Source: Nageia nagi (Eukaryota > Pinophyta). From it: 64,000 nt of DNA. Made by a program: the position numbers and the translations under genes. This document shows, one piece after another, positions 22,478 through 36,300 of the stretch. The stretch is from positions 174,034,001-174,098,000 of the forward strand of contig JBITNC010000001.1 of NCBI GenBank assembly GCA_050084985.1, in the 5' to 3' direction. The notes below the pieces were generated by a model that searched no databases, was not told the DNA's origin, and saw only the letters and a program-made list of their open reading frames with translations. Within the stretch, counting starts at the first letter, position 1. Each line of letters starts with the position of its first letter.

Positions 22478-24700
22478 ATATAGAGAGTTTTGAGCTGAAA
22501 GAAAAACGAACATTCAAGCCAAATCTTGAAAAGGATCCTCCAGTTGTTTCAACTTTCAAATTTGCAAAAAGTGTCAAAAATAGAACCACCACCACTCCTG
22601 TCATGATAATACAAGATTGATGTCCCTCCTATTTTTGAGGAGTTTCACGTTTGAAAAGTTTGGGCAAGGTGGTCTAGAGTCACATTTGGACATCTGTTTC
22701 TCCGTTTAAGCCCTCCAAGTTCATCAAAGGGAAATCTCATGAAAAAAGCACTAACATATCTCTAAGCCAAAATGTAGGATTTTAAGTCGTATCGAGGTTA
22801 ATGAACTGTAGAAATGAGGTGTCAAGGTAAACAACTAGCTTTTGCAATTTTTTGTTTTCACGAAAAATCCAAAAATAGAATTGGTACCACTCCTTTCTAA
22901 GCAAGATAAGACAACCACCACTTCTGTTTTTAAGGAATTTTGACTCTCAGTAAGTTGCTATAGAATCCTAATTTGACATAGAGGCATGTTCAGACATTTA
23001 TTTCTTTGTTTTAGGTCCTGAATTCAATCAATTATTTCATTTCATATTTATTTTTAGGTACTAATCTAACAAGGAGGAGCTTGATCATCATTGAGATTGG
23101 TCCTAACCCATGCAAATCCAACACAAGCATCAAACCTTGAAGCTTCAGGTGATGTTTGAGAGAGTTTTGGAGGCTTCTTCAAAGGGGTTAGATTCATCAA
23201 ATTAGGTGCACAAGTATTGTTTTCCATGTTTCATCATGTTGATGCATGCTAGATCTAGGATTGCTATGCTTAATTGGTTTGATTTGTCATAGAGCTCATG
23301 TGCCTTAGTTTGTATGATTGCGCCATATTGCTACATTGATCTATATTGCTATATCTATATTTCATTTGTAGGCAAAATATTATTTGTTAGTTATAATATT
23401 GCAAATTGCTTTTATTTATCTACACATCCTACAAATCCGTAGAACTTGGCTATGGCACAAAATAGGATGAAACAAGAAGCAGGTGGACATAAATTGGAGC
23501 AACATTTTGAAGGAGATTCGGTCTTTTGATGACTCCATCTTTGCAAGAAGACATCCTTGAAATTAAAGGTTCATCAAAAACTTGCTCCAAAGATTAATGG
23601 GCCCTAGAGTTACTCAATGGATTGGGGAGGCTGAATACAAGTTGTAGTTACCACCAACATCCAAGATCCCCCTACTCTTTCATGTGTTTTACCTGAAAAA
23701 GGTAATTAATAATAATGCCCGCCCCTAGAGAGTACTCCAAGAACTGGACGATAGAGCCTTGGTCAGTGTGAACGTCAACTTTGTTCTAGGATGATCACAA
23801 AAAGTTTTTATATAATGGGAGGACTACTACTAGATGATGCCATACGGAAATCTCAGGCTTTTATTGATTGCTTCCAGAATTCAAGCTTTAAGGACTAAGC
23901 TTTCTCAAGGGGGGATGACATGTTTTGTTCCCACTTTGTCACATTTGTAAGGGAATGTATGGGTGAACACGTCACTCACTATTGTAAGGGGGAGGATACA
24001 TGTCATATCTTATTGTAAGGGAATACATGATACATGTAAGAAATCTGTGTAAGAGAAAACACTATCTTAGGTATTTCTCTTATATCATGCCAAGAATGCA
24101 AGCCATGAGTAGCCTATAATTTGTATTAAGTCAACTCATATTGGCAGGGTTTTTCCTCTAAGAGACCTGTGAAATACAAGGGAAGTGCTATTTCCTTACC
24201 ATTTTATGTCTATTACTATGTTCAATTTCATTTTTCTGTAATATTTACTATATGGCATTCTAACAATATCCTTGCTAGTTATCTCTATGTTCCATGCTAG
24301 AAATATTTTTACAGCCAAGTTTGTAGAGTCCATATGGGTCTGCACCAAATCTTTCCAAGTTGACTACATCACTAACAAGGCCAAAGCTCCCAAATCTTGA
24401 AAGTTGTGGAACTGATAATTTAGTGGTCTTGAAATATCACCATAGATATGGAGATGCACCTCAGTTTCCCAAATGCCAAGTAAATGGCAGTTTAAGATTT
24501 GCAATGTTATATGTTTAAGAGAGAGAGGAAGCCCATAGCCAAGGGCAATTGATGGGAGAAGTGAAAAATTTTCAAAGACTGATACCAAGATTTGTGATTA
24601 GGGAAAATCGATGAGGGTTCAAGAAAGATGATTTGGAAAATTTTAAGCTATATTGCAGGAATTGCTGAAAACAACAATTAGAATCTTCGGAAATATTCAA
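22478..24700. other. Intron continuing the older, interrupted sequence
   Basis: Removing the chromovirus would join 15841 to 22478. A diverged duplication with a spacing near 294 bases is seen (AAAAATAGAACCACC near 22576 and AAAAATAGAATTGGTACC near 22870, with related flanks). This may be old LTR or leader of the Ty3 relic at 13.8-15.5 kb, but no ends can be fixed. Confidence 0.35.
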
Positions 24701-25873
24701 ATATGAGTACAGAAATGGGCGTACTACCACCAGGATATATCAAAAACTTTGCGGTAGACTTTTGGAAGCAGTAATGTGGGAGATCATAGGACAAGTGAAG
24801 AACATGAAAAATAGCAGGATATATGCCATTTGAAATTTAAATAAAACAATTATGCCTTTGCCATTGTGATGCCTATACTCAGCAATTTTGTTGGCCAGTT
24901 TTACTATTCTATTTTCTTTTTTGGTGTGTGTATGAAATATGAATAAGCAGTCCGTTGTTTTAAACTTTCTTTCAAGGATTTTCACTATTTTAGAGTTGTA
25001 ATCGGTTATTTTGGTGAGTAAGAAGTTAGGTCAAGTACAGACAAAATCTTTGAACAAAAAAAACTCAGTTATAGGTTTTCCGTAGAACTTTTCCGGCTTT
25101 TTCCATTCTTTCTTTAAGTTTACGAAAGTTTGTAGAAGTTGGAAATGGATTTCAAATTAAAAATGATTTCTTGTTGGAGTACATTCAACTCCTCTTTTCA
25201 CATGAATATATATGATGTATTAACGAACACGTAAGATTAAGGTTTGTATCAACCAGAAAGTATTGTAAATGTGTGAGATGCAAATACATATTATTCTTCT
25301 GCAGTTTCCCTGTGCATCTTCCATATGTATTTTCTAAGTTCATTTTAATTTGCATTTTGAGATTTTCTTCTTGTGCATGTTCATGGGGACATCATTCTTT
25401 TCAGTTTGAATAGTTATCTGAGATAAAAGGTGTTACATATATTATATGGAATTTGGATGCGTTGGTCTATATTTAGTCTCAAGATTTTGGCTTTCAAGAG
25501 ACATAAGATTTAGGATTTACTTTATTAGGAATAAGACTTTTCAGGTGTTCCCATAAACATGAACAACAACAACAAGAACTCTCATATTATCATCTAAGAT
25601 AGCGGATTCGGTAGGAACAGCATAAAAAACTTCCACTACCAAACCAATCAATTGCAGCTATAAAAGATAAAGTTGAGGACAGAAAATACTGGGCCTGGGA
25701 TTATATATGAAATGCATCTTGTCAATAAGTTGTCTATAACTATCTTTGTCGTTTTCTAAACGAATGTTGTCTATATGCTTTCTCCTTTTAGAATTTATCT
25801 GTGCACCAGTTTTTGTTTTTTCCAACATGCTTAGGACATAGCTACGGTGACACATGTTATTTTTATGACGTTA
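24701..25873. other. Intron, no distinct element
   Basis: AT-rich intronic DNA with no recognised repeats or coding sequence. Confidence 0.4.
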
Positions 25874-25981
25874 AGGGATTGTTAAAAGTATTTTCAATTA
25901 CTTGAAGTTGAGGGATGGTTAAAAGTATTTTCAATTACTTGAAGTTGAGGGATGGTTAAAAATATTTTCAATTACTTGAAT
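25874..25981. repeat. 37-bp minisatellite, three copies
   Basis: AGGGAT(T/G)GTTAAAAGTATT... recurs at 25874, 25911 and 25948 with only a few differences, about 450 bases before the last CAR exon. Confidence 0.9.
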
Positions 25982-26435
25982 TATCTATTTATCTTTTAGT
26001 CTCGTTTTCAAGATGCAGATGTATAAAAGATCCAGATGCTAGGCCAGAGACTTCTATTATTCTGTTAAATTTCCAGCTTCACGATGCATAATCCAAAGAC
26101 TAAGCATACACACATTTGATGTTTTAAAGGACAATTTTCTACCTCAATTTCCCCTTAATACTTAGGATAATGTACAGAGGAGTGAGTTGCTTCTGAAATT
26201 GTTGCAAACTTCCCTCTGAAGACTCCCTATGAATTCATGAAATTTAGTAAACTCGGACAAAGTTTGATAAGTTATTTACCTGAGTTCTTTGCTATTTTAG
26301 TAGCTATATCTTAATAGATAGATTCTTTGATGAAGGGTAATGATGTTTTCTTGTACGGTTAACTTGACTGATATTTTTCCTTGACAACTGATAACTAATT
26401 TATTAATAACCCAAATATAAATGTTTTTTATGCAG

Positions 26436-26732
26436 CAAGTGTTAGACAAGGACACACTGAGCAAAGATGATAAGATGGGAGATGCTCAAGTTGACCTGAA
26501 ACCTCTGGTCACAGCTGTTAGGACAAGAGATGATGGGCATAATGCTAACTCTGATACTGAATTGTGCAGAGTGGTGGCATCCAAGGACAACTGTCTTGTA
26601 AGAGATAGTTGCATTCACCATGTTACTGGAAAGACGGTTCAAGAAGTATGTTTGAAGCTTCAGAATGTGGAGAGTGGTGAACTAGAATTGGAGCTCAAAT
26701 GGATTGATCTTTCCCAAGAGCTAAAAAGATGA
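26436..26732 (+). CDS. CAR: CAR-type C2-domain protein, last exon
   Basis: Encodes 98 residues and a TGA stop. It continues the C2 domain directly from the exon at 8311-8406: QVLDKDTLSKDDKMGDAQVD is the calcium-binding loop region with its Asp cluster (D-K-D, K-D-D). The rest includes LCRVVASKDNCLVRDSCI and the family signature TVQEVCLKLQNVESGELELE followed by LKWIDL. The TGKTVQ-V-L-L-NVE-GE-E-WIDL ending is specific to CAR proteins rather than to general C2 proteins. The acceptor TTTTTTATGCAG ends at 26435 and the phase is 0. No frameshift or stop is seen in either exon, so selection seems to have kept them despite the huge intron. Confidence 0.88.
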   Translation, partial: QVLDKDTLSKDDKMGDAQVDLKPLVTAVRTRDDGHNANSDTELCRVVASKDNCLVRDSCIHHVTGKTVQEVCLKLQNVESGELELELKWIDLSQELKR

Positions 26733-28160
26733 ATAGGGACTGTTTTTCACTATTAATATATAGATAATGTATGGTCGTTTAGTTGGTATACAGGTCATAG
26801 ACTGCCATGTATATTTTTTCGCTTTAGCTGCTTTAGAGCTCTTATAATTCCAAACTGGATTTGGGTGCTAGATAATGTTAATTTACTGAGCATTGTTTTA
26901 TGCTACTTGTATAAATGCATTATTCACAAGATAAAATACCTCGGTAGTTGCAAAATGCATCTGAATTATGTGTGCCAGGTGTAGGGGATGTGTGTAAACC
27001 TTCAGCCTTTTGATAGCATGAAAGTAATTTAATTTTGCCATTTTGTGTACTCAGAAGGAATTTTAAAGTCATGGATGAGTCCATATATGAAAGAGCTAAT
27101 TATTGCAAGTATTCAATTAAATCAATCTGACCATCAATATGCATTTAAACCTATATCATGATTACAAATGAATGTATTCAATGTGATTTTGCAATTTTTC
27201 GTATTTTCATTCATTTCATATGCAAACCTCATATTTTCAACCACCATCGGAGCCCTTAACTATCACTTCATATAGATACATAAAAATGTTTTCTTTGTTA
27301 TATTTCCATGTATTGATCCATCGAGTGTTTGGTGTGCATAAAATCACAGAGAGCATAATTGACAAGGTAATAGGCGGAGAATTTAGCTTTTAAGTTTTAA
27401 GTTTTCATCGTGCATGAGTTCAATGCAAAGATTCTAACATGAATGGTTGAATCTTCTTTTTTTCCCTCTTAATTTAAGAGTTGTAATTTTGGTTTCTCAA
27501 GATTAAGATTACAAGGAATATCCTAGTGTAGAATCTTATAGAACAAAGGATTCCTCATCATCAAGGTGCCATTCATATTGATTACCCTTTGTTCTTTGGG
27601 GGATACTTTGGTTTCCATTTCAACTATTCATTTGTAACTCTCATATGATGTTTCAAAGGTGGTCATAGAATTATTGTATAAGGTGTATTATTAGCTGGGA
27701 AAAAAATTAATGGGTGTGGATTTGAGTAGAGTCGGATGTAACAAGTGGATGTTAGTTAATGAGACATGTCAATATGGATGTAAACACAAAGTTGAAGATC
27801 ATAGGGTTTGTCTTGTTATGAAGGGATATTGGAATGACTGAAGTTGGTGTATGATGACTTATATTTATTTGGTTTGAACCATTAGCATATTTGTTTGGTT
27901 TGGGTCATTATTTATATATGAATATATTAATAATGGTAATATGAGCCATTTGTATCATTGTCAAATATTTCTTTAATTCTTTTAATATTGATGAAAATGT
28001 TGAGATTGATCCTCTTGACGTGGTTTGAAGATATATCCTCTCAAAATGGTGATTGTATTTGAGGATTATTAATTGTTATTTACATTATGCTATTCATTGA
28101 ATCTATTGCAAAGTAGGATGTATTTGTTATTTTTTTGTAAATTGTTTGGTTGTATCATTC
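26733..28160. other. CAR 3' flank and intergenic DNA
   Basis: The 3' UTR should begin here; an A-rich ACAAGATAAAATACC near 26928 is one weak candidate for a polyadenylation region. The rest is AT-rich, with no coding signal. Confidence 0.4.
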
Positions 28161-28780
28161 TAACCGGTATCAAAGCAATCATCTTCTTACTTGTGGGAAG
28201 TGAAAAATTAATAAAATAAAAATTGCTACAGGCAAATTACGTAGCTATGTAAATTCTTAATAGGTTAGATTTGCAATTTTGAATAATTATTTTTCAATGT
28301 CATCCATAATTTTATATGAATTAAATTTTGAATGTTGTGGCCAATAAGATATTAGGTCAACAATATCTTTCCATCCACAAATAATTAAGCAAAACCATTT
28401 GAACTAGAGGTGAAAATAAAAAAATTTTAGGTTAAATTTTTTACCCTTAGAAGAGATCTATACCATTTTGTTTGTCTTGATGATATGATTGCAACAATAT
28501 ATATCACCCCCTCATTTGAAAGTTGCAATGACTTTTGGGACTTAAATCCACCAAAAAGATAGAAATAACTTACCATACAATTGGAAAGATTTTAAGGAGG
28601 ATCCAATGATGAAGAACAATAAGAACATTAGCCTAAAAGAAATTGGCAATCATGATCTAGGTAAACAAGCATGAGTGAGATATGGAAGATCACGATTAGA
28701 GGTTTATGATTCAACTCTAGGATAAGACAACTAAGAAATAAATCATTTAATAAAAAAATGAATGGTATGAAAACAAGGTT

Positions 28781-29110
28781 GTAATAAATGGATGAGGGTA
28801 TGTAAGATATAGGAAAAATAGTTCACAAAATATTGAACATTTGAATCTCAATTTAGACTTACAAGAAGATGAGAGAACTAAAAAGTAAAAAGAAAAAGAA
28901 AGAACAGTAGATGCAAGATCAAGATATAGGAAACTAAATGTGCAATATAATAAATGGATGAGGGTACACAATGTATAGGAAAAGTAGTTTACAAAATCTT
29001 CAACATTTGAATCTTAGTTCATACTTACCAAAAAATGAGAAAGAACTAAAAGTGAAATAAAAAAGAACAATAGATACAAGATCAAGGCATTAGCATAATC
29101 TTCTCAAATG
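28781..29110. repeat. 166-bp tandem duplication
   Basis: GTAATAAATGGATGAGGGTA at 28781 recurs as ATAATAAATGGATGAGGGTA at 28947, followed by matching GGAAAAATAGTTCACAAAAT / GGAAAAGTAGTTTACAAAAT segments. Confidence 0.75.
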
Positions 29111-29408
29111 ATGTGATTTAAAAGAATATTTTGAAGTTAAAGATCACCAATTAAAAATTTGAAAGGCACTTATTATAATTATGTCAAGAGGATGGTTTTG
29201 TTATTAGATTTTATGGAGATCTTAATTCAAATAATTTTTCAAAAATATTATTTTTTCCCAAGGGAATTCTAATTCTAAATTCAATTAGTCATGATTTTTG
29301 TGTGAAAAGCCTAGGTGATGCATCATAAAGATGGAGATAAATGTGAGATTTCATAATCTACCAACTTCAGGTAAAGTTTTCTTAGCAACAACCTCCTTTA
29401 ACTCAAAA

Positions 29409-29500
29409 CCACTTATATTGTTCATTGGAGCATTAAGAAGATTCAATATAGTTCCACTTATATGGTTAATTGGAGCATTAAAAAGATCCCATATAGTTCC
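29409..29500. repeat. 45-bp tandem duplication
   Basis: CCACTTATATTGTTCATTGG at 29409 recurs 45 bases later as CCACTTATATGGTTAATTGG. As 45 is a multiple of three, an open frame here repeats a 15-residue unit (PLILFIGALRR / PLIWLIGALKR). Confidence 0.75.
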
Positions 29501-29900
29501 CCTACGAGCACAACAAAAAAATGATTTTGATGAAATATGATTATGGAGTTTCAACTTCTTACATGGTGCAATCAATGGAAACTACACAAATAGGATCTAT
29601 AACTAGTACTCTTAAATTTTCAAGAAATTTAGATTAAAATACTATTTTGGCAACTTTAAAAAATAGATTTAAAGAAGATATAAATAATAAAGTAAGTAGG
29701 TCTTATTTAAGGTCCTTGGTAGAAATGAACATGGTATCTAAAGTATTAGAAAATTAGATGGAATTTCAAGAGCTTTAAATTAGAAAAAACAAAAGGAGAC
29801 ATAAGTTTAAGAACAAAAACATTGACATGGCTTAAGGATGGTGAAATTTTGAAGCCAAAAACTAATAAACAACATTCATGAACATTCAACAATGCATAAG

Positions 29901-31930
29901 TAACACAATGAAACAAAAATATAGAACAATGAAGCTTTCAATATTATTCAGTATTCAATGGATCTTCAATGATACACCAAATATGGAAAATCAACCTCAA
30001 GAAGTGCAAAAATGATCCAACTCTATATATAATCATGGATCATGGAGAATCAATCCAGAATGAAAAATGATCTAACTATTTTTCTTGTGATTAGAATCAG
30101 GTAAATTGATATTAATAAAAAATAGAGTTTTGAAAGGGTCTCTGTCCCTTTTACAAAATTGTTTCATACACAAATATATTGTATGTATGTAGAAACTTCC
30201 TTTTCCACAAATATAACAATACACAATAAATAACTTCCTTAAGGAAAACATTACATAAAAACACAACTATTCTAATACTATTTAATTGAAATATAGAGAA
30301 AAATGTAGCATTAACTCCCTTTTGGCTTGTATGAACTTATTGGTTTGGGCATGAAGATGATATTTCTATTAAATTCTACAAATTGTTACCCAATGGTGGG
30401 GTTCTAACCAGGGAAACAAAGTGGGTGTACCATCCTTTTTCTTGAAACTAAGATTATTGTAATTGTACTTATAAATTTTTTTGTAGATTCTTCTAAGTCT
30501 AGGTAGAAGGCAACTCATTGCTTGGCTAACTGATTGATTCATTAGCCAAGCAACTGGTTCAAAGCTTGCACTTGGTTTACCTTCTGACTCTATCACCTAT
30601 GCCAACATTTGATTATGAATCAAGTAACTTTAAGGCATCCTTAAAGCTTGTATTTTTTGCCTCATTTTTGATTTTGATTGTTGAATAGTTTTGTTTTCAT
30701 TGCTATTTCATTTCGTTATCATTCTTAGTGTCTATTCCATAGTCTAAGATAGATATTGTGTCAATACTAAAGCCAATTTCTCCTTCTTCCTTTCTTGTGC
30801 TTCCACTTTGTTTTCCTTTGGAGGCTCAATTTCTTGGGTTTATCTCCTTCCTCTTACTTTCTACTTTCTATGTTTTCCTCAATTATAGTTAGGGATCCTT
30901 CCTGTTATTCGTTTCCTTTTGTACCATTATCCTCCAATACTTTCATACCTGATGCATTTGAGGTCCCAATAGCCTCCTTTTTTAAATCTTCTCTTCTTCA
31001 ATTTGGGTATGTATTGACTCTAGTGTTGGTAGAGTTGGTCATTGGGTAACTTACTATGTCATGCATCCCTTATTCCACTCCCAACAAGGACATATAGTTG
31101 TACTCCCTCTATAGTCCCATAGATCGATCTTGGTCTCTCGTGGACATTAATAAAAATTTCCATTTTTTTTTCCAAGGAGTATCTTCCTCATTATCTTTAC
31201 TACCCAAATTCGCATTGGGATCATTTTGGACTTGATTTGCTAAATGTTTGTCATAGAAAAACTTAATTTGATGAAGAGGAAGGTCCTCTTAGTTGTTATT
31301 TACTTACTATATTGATACTTACATTGAGTGATAGATGAAGAAAGCCATATTAACCCTCTCATCTACATACTTGAAATGGTTTAGGAGCCCAAAATGGAAC
31401 GAGATAATCTCTTTGTGGCATCCATCCAAAGAGATATACTTCATAATTTGAACCATTACCTTATCCCATGGGTGAGGCAAGGTTTCCCTATAATACTAGT
31501 TTGGTATTTTTTTCACCTTAATATTTGTGCCTTGAAAATGCAACATCTCCTCAACATTACATGCCTGTGCATTTCTTTTCAGCTCCTTACCTTGGTTTGT
31601 CAACAATATGGCCTATGAGATGGTCTTTGGATTAAATGTGATGGCTTTCCATGAATTTTGCGTACTCCACTTTCCCACATATTTCCTACATATATTGAAA
31701 GCTTAGGATCAAAATCCTTGCATGTCTCCATAAATTGTTGCATGCCCCCTCGACATAGGATTTACTTCTTGAACTCTCCTAGCATTTCGTATATCAATGG
31801 GTTTAGTGAACACTAGATCCCCTCCCATTTTCTTACTCTAATTGATGCCCTAGAGAGGCTATATTTTTATTCTAACCCAAAAACTATGATATTGCTAGGT
31901 ATTTAACTAGTTTAGGGTGGCAACTAGGGG
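29901..31930. other. Intergenic, nothing recognised
   Basis: AT-rich sequence with scattered short open frames. No domain or element boundary could be supported. Confidence 0.4.
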
Positions 31931-32333
31931 ATAACACCATAATAAGTGCTTTAAATGTTTAAAGCACTATCGCCTACAGTTACATACTACTCAAAATCAA
32001 AAGATGAACTATGACCTGGAGTTACAAGTTGCATTTTAAATATGCACAAACCTTATCTATATACGCATAGGCTTTTACATTATATATGCATGGGTTATTT
32101 ACAATACTTGATATACGTAAATGATATCTCCATGATATACACATAGGATATCTGCATGTTGTAACCACCCAAAATGAGACTAGATATACACATGATGTTA
32201 CTAATTGATATGTGCACATAATTTAGTAACTAATATACGCATAAGGAATAAAGCAATATACACACATCATTTATGACTGTTATACCACAAATAAAACAAA
32301 GTTGATTCAAGTTTGGCAAATTAGTTTCCAACA
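31931..32333 (-). repeat. Possible 3' LTR of the minus-strand copia relic
   Basis: On the minus strand TGTTGGAAAC starts at 32333, directly after a purine run (TAAGGGGGAGAATG) that looks like a polypurine tract. This is where a copia 3' LTR should begin. The other end is not resolved; a short palindrome (AGTGCTTTAAATGTTTAAAGCACT) lies near 31948-31971. Repeated ATATAC(A/G)CATA words fill the block. Confidence 0.5.
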
Positions 32334-32339
32334 TTCTCC

Positions 32340-33310
32340 CCCTTAATGTTTAGAGGGTTCACCAATGACTTTCTCAACTTGAAAAATTGATCTTTAGCCA
32401 TCCCTTTCATGAAGACATCTGCAAGTTAATCATGGGTGCTACAATACCTTAGTTCAATCTGTTTCTTCTCCACCATGTCTTGAATGAAATGATACTTCAA
32501 ATCAAAGTACTTTGATCTTCTATGGTGTACTATGTTGTGTGCCAACTGAATAGTACTAATGTTGTTACATAAAATTAAAGTTGGTTATTCTTATTTCTCA
32601 CCAATATCCTCCAACATCTTCCTAAGGCATAATACTTGTGCTCCTACTAATGTAACTATAATATACTCAAACTCAATTGAAGAGAGTGCCATTGGTCCTT
32701 GATTCCTTGAACTCCAAGTGATAAACCCTGAACCAAGTGAGAAACAATTCTTGGATGTATACTTTTTATCATCAAAATTACTTCCCAAATCTAATTTGCT
32801 AAAACCAAATAAATTCATCATCTTAGTATGAGAGTAACGAATCCAAAAATTAATGGTTCTACATACATACCTCAAAATCCTCTTTGCAACCTTCATGTGC
32901 AAGACTGAAGGTTCACTCACAGACCTTGATATTAATGAGATAACATAGGCAAATCAAGCCTAGTGTTGGTAAGAAACATGAGACTCCCAATAATGTTCCT
33001 ATAGTTTATCACATTCACCTTATCTACCCCATCTTCTTTGCATAATAACTCTCCATAACATATGGTAGTAGGAATTGGTTTGTAATTCTTTATCTTGTAC
33101 TTATTCAACATGTATTTTGTATATTTGGTTTGACAAATGAATATTTAGTTCTTACTTTGGTGCACCTCCATGCCAAGAAAGTAATGCATCAAACCCAAAT
33201 ATTTCATTTCAAGCTCTCTTATCATGGTACCCTTGAAATTGTCATTCAATTTGGAACTACTACGCATGTAAATCAAGTCATCAACATACAAGCACATAGG
33301 ACATATTTTT
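32340..33310 (-). pseudogene. Ty1/copia RT-RNase H relic
   Basis: Reading from 33310 downwards: LCLYVDDLIYM (RT catalytic YVDD kept), LEMKYLGLMHYFLGMEV, then YKPIPTTICYGE and IIGSLMFLTNTRLDLP, followed by the intact stretch 32920-32591 with AKRILRYV, DKKYTSKNCFSLGSG, ITWSSRNQGPMALSSIEFEY (family: LSSTEAEY) and then HRRSKYFDLKYHFI and LADVFMKG. Stops and frameshifts break the chain. The domain order RT then RNase H at the 3' end marks the copia class. Integrase and gag are not found upstream (above 33310). Confidence 0.85.
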
Positions 33311-36300
33311 AGTGTTCTTCTAAATAAATGTTATTGTTTGCCTCACTCCACCCATTATGATCTACCATTGTGAACTACCCATCTTGTCCATCATAAACAT
33401 CCATATGTTCCCTTTCCCACTGCTCTCACCTACTCCTCACACATACATTATTTCCTTTCACTACTCTCCTTCTTGTTTTCCCATTCCCTCCTCTAGCATT
33501 CTTATCTTCTCCATCCTCCCCTCCTTCTTCCCTATTTTACATGCCGATGTAAAATTATTTTACAAGCATCACGTAACAGAAAGGTTATTGGCAAAAAAAT
33601 CATGGATGAAGATTAATCCAAAAGCAACAAAAAAACATGGTAAAGAAGTATAATTATTTTAGTTTAGTATTATGATCAAATTTATATCAAAAGTAGCTTT
33701 TTATTTCAAAGAGTTTGATAAGAGTTTTTTGACTAATTAATAATTGAAGACTGTTATGCTTGTTTGATGAATATTTTTTGAGTTCTTTTCTAGTCCATAC
33801 CACCCCTGCTAAATGTGTATTGTTTGCTTAATTTCTACTCTTTATTTCTTGACTATTCTAATTCTTTAAAATAGCCAACAAAGGGGGCAAAATGTTATAA
33901 AAATTACAACTTACATTAAGTAGGGAAGTTATTTTTGAATACCTAAGGTTTTTGATAAGTTTGAATCATTTTAGAGGTGTTCAAAATGGTATCAAAATGA
34001 TGAAGGTGAACTTTCTTGAAGCTCTAAAACTTCATTTTGTAAAAACTTTTCCTAGAGCCTAATGGTTTTCTTCATTGGTAAATTTTCCCAGTGTACGAAA
34101 ACCCTCAAGTTAGATGAACTTTCTCAAAGTGCAGAAAACTTGTAATTTCATAATGTTTCCTCCCAAAATACAACCAAATTGCTACAAGGCATTTTCTTAA
34201 AAGGACTGCAAACTAATGATCTATTAAGTCACATTCTACTTTCTCAAAGCCCAACCGTTCCATATCATGATGAACTTTCTTGAAGTTTGACGATATTCTT
34301 CAGGATCTACTGGAGTCAACAAAAACACTTTTCATTGGCCTAAATATCAATAGTCTCAATTATACTTCTCGAATTTCGACAAATTTGTATAAATATTGTA
34401 AAACTCAAATAAACTCCTGACATTTTATCGCTCTTATGTAAACAAGATTTCCCAGTTGCTCCTAGGCATTAAAGACAAAATACAATTATCATTAGAGAAA
34501 ATTTAGGGAATTACAACTATAGTGCCAAGCTATGATTTATATATTTTTATATATTTCATAGTTTTGTTATTTCAGTTAGTTGAATATAAGTTGTAATATT
34601 AAATACTTTTATAGATATTCATGTTGTAGTTAGTAGATATTTTTTAAATATGAAGTTATATATACAACTCAAATTGATGTAATCAAGAGGTTGGATCTCT
34701 CAACATTTGGTCCTTAGTAATAGAATATTTGTTCTTTCATACCAAATTAAGTATGATGGGTATTTATCCTTTTATTTCTTCATATGGTCTTTGGATGGCT
34801 TAAATGGTTGCATCATTCGTGTGTTTCCTATTTTCTTAAGACCATCAAATGAAATATCTATGATTGCAGTCTCAGCTCTCTTGCCACTGATTCAAATGGA
34901 TAGTAACATCAAGGGGGCTATGAGATTGGAGTCCTTCCCCATGGTTTCGATAATATTATCAGAAGCCTGGGTTGGTCTCGAGCAACACCATTTCCCTCTT
35001 TTTCATGTACTCTTAACCTTGTTTTTCTTTCAAACATAGTTTTCCTCCCATTTTACAATGGATAAGGCTCCATCTTGATAAAATCAAATATAGGAATTGA
35101 AGATCAAATTCTCTCCCCTATCTATGAAGAGTCTTTTAATAGGTTTACATCTTTGTCTTTGGGAAGTAGACCTCATGATTCATAGTTCCAAGAGCTTTAA
35201 AGAATGGGTAAAATTATCTTATCTATGAGGTAAAAATCTCATTTGGATTGAACATCTTGTAAAATGATGTACAATCTTATTGGTTAAAGACCTGAGCATG
35301 TCCATCCTAGATAAAATCAGATTATAGAGAATTTAAGATCCTAGTTAATTTTTTGTCTATGGAAAATATCTTAAGAAGGTTATGTCTCTATTCCAAAGAT
35401 ACCGATCTTTGGGATCTTAGATTTCCAAACCAAAAGCCACTCATGAACGATTGAATTCCTCAAGAACATTTATCTCTGATGTTCTCAGAGTTTCTATCAA
35501 TCACTAGATCATCGTTTTATCTATGAACTATGATCACTCAATTGCTAAAAGGCTCATCAGGAACTGTACTGGACATAAAATACTAGAGGTTGAACTGGCT
35601 AAATACCAATTCATCTAAGGAAAGTTGGCTTGTAATCATGAACAAATATGATAATCCCCCACAACAACGTTGAATTGCATTTTTGGGATCAATAATAGAA
35701 TATTATTAAATTTTATAAAATTAGATAGGGCACATCACCATTTAAGATTTAGAAAGCATAAACAAGAATGTTTGAACCTTATTGATAGTAATCCTCAAAT
35801 TATGTAATCTTATTGAAATGCAAATTATATCTATGATGAAATGGATTCAAATATATAATGACCAAGCTCTAAGTTCATCACCATTTGGATCATTTGTCCT
35901 AAATATCTTAGAAAAATATTGTTGTCGATTTTGTGATAATACTCAACACCATCATTATTTTCCTTTTAGTAATATTAAATGAAACACATAAAATAGAAAG
36001 TATTCAATAGCAAGAGAGCATAACAATTCCAAGTCTAATTGGTGTTGATGGTCTTCATTGAGAGAGAGATATGAACAATGTTCTTAATGTTGAGCTATTA
36101 AGCTTAAATTCGATAATCATTATCATGCCTTACTCCTCCTTTTATACCTCACAAAATGAAAAGAAGAGTATTAGTTGACATCCTAAGAATATAATATGAT
36201 AATGACAATAGGGTGAAAGCAATAAATTGAGTCCACTTGAAGGGGAAGTGAGCAAAGTTAAAACTCAATGTTGAAAAAATCAGGATCCTGATGTAGGTTC

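Larger units (their letters stand above)
8407..26435 (+). other. CAR: 18,029-bp intron of the CAR gene
   Basis: The intron runs from GTAAGC at 8407 to TTTTTTATGCAG at 26435 and joins two phase-0 exons that together continue the C2 domain without a gap. It contains a tandem array (9366-10580), a 193-bp duplication (12668-13020), an old Ty3 pol relic, a complete chromovirus (15842-22472) and several small repeats. All recognisable pol sequence in it lies in the sense orientation. Long repeat-filled introns are known from gymnosperm genes; that the intron is spliced in vivo is inferred. Confidence 0.8.
28161..29900 (+). mobile_element. Possible decayed copia-like 5' region
   Basis: CCGGTATCAAAGC at about 28169 resembles a degraded tRNA-iMet primer-binding site. 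The following 1.7 kb has many A-rich gag-like phrases but no intact domain, so the call rests mainly on that site. It contains two local duplications described separately. Confidence 0.25.

Noticed and set aside
24002-24060. Repeated TGTAAGGGAATACATG-type words as a CRISPR-like array
   Set aside because: Units are irregular and lack constant repeats with unique spacers; the window is plant nuclear DNA.
34707-35039. 110-aa open frame as a host gene
   Set aside because: Composition is that of translated AT-rich DNA; no domain, splice context or conserved motif is seen.
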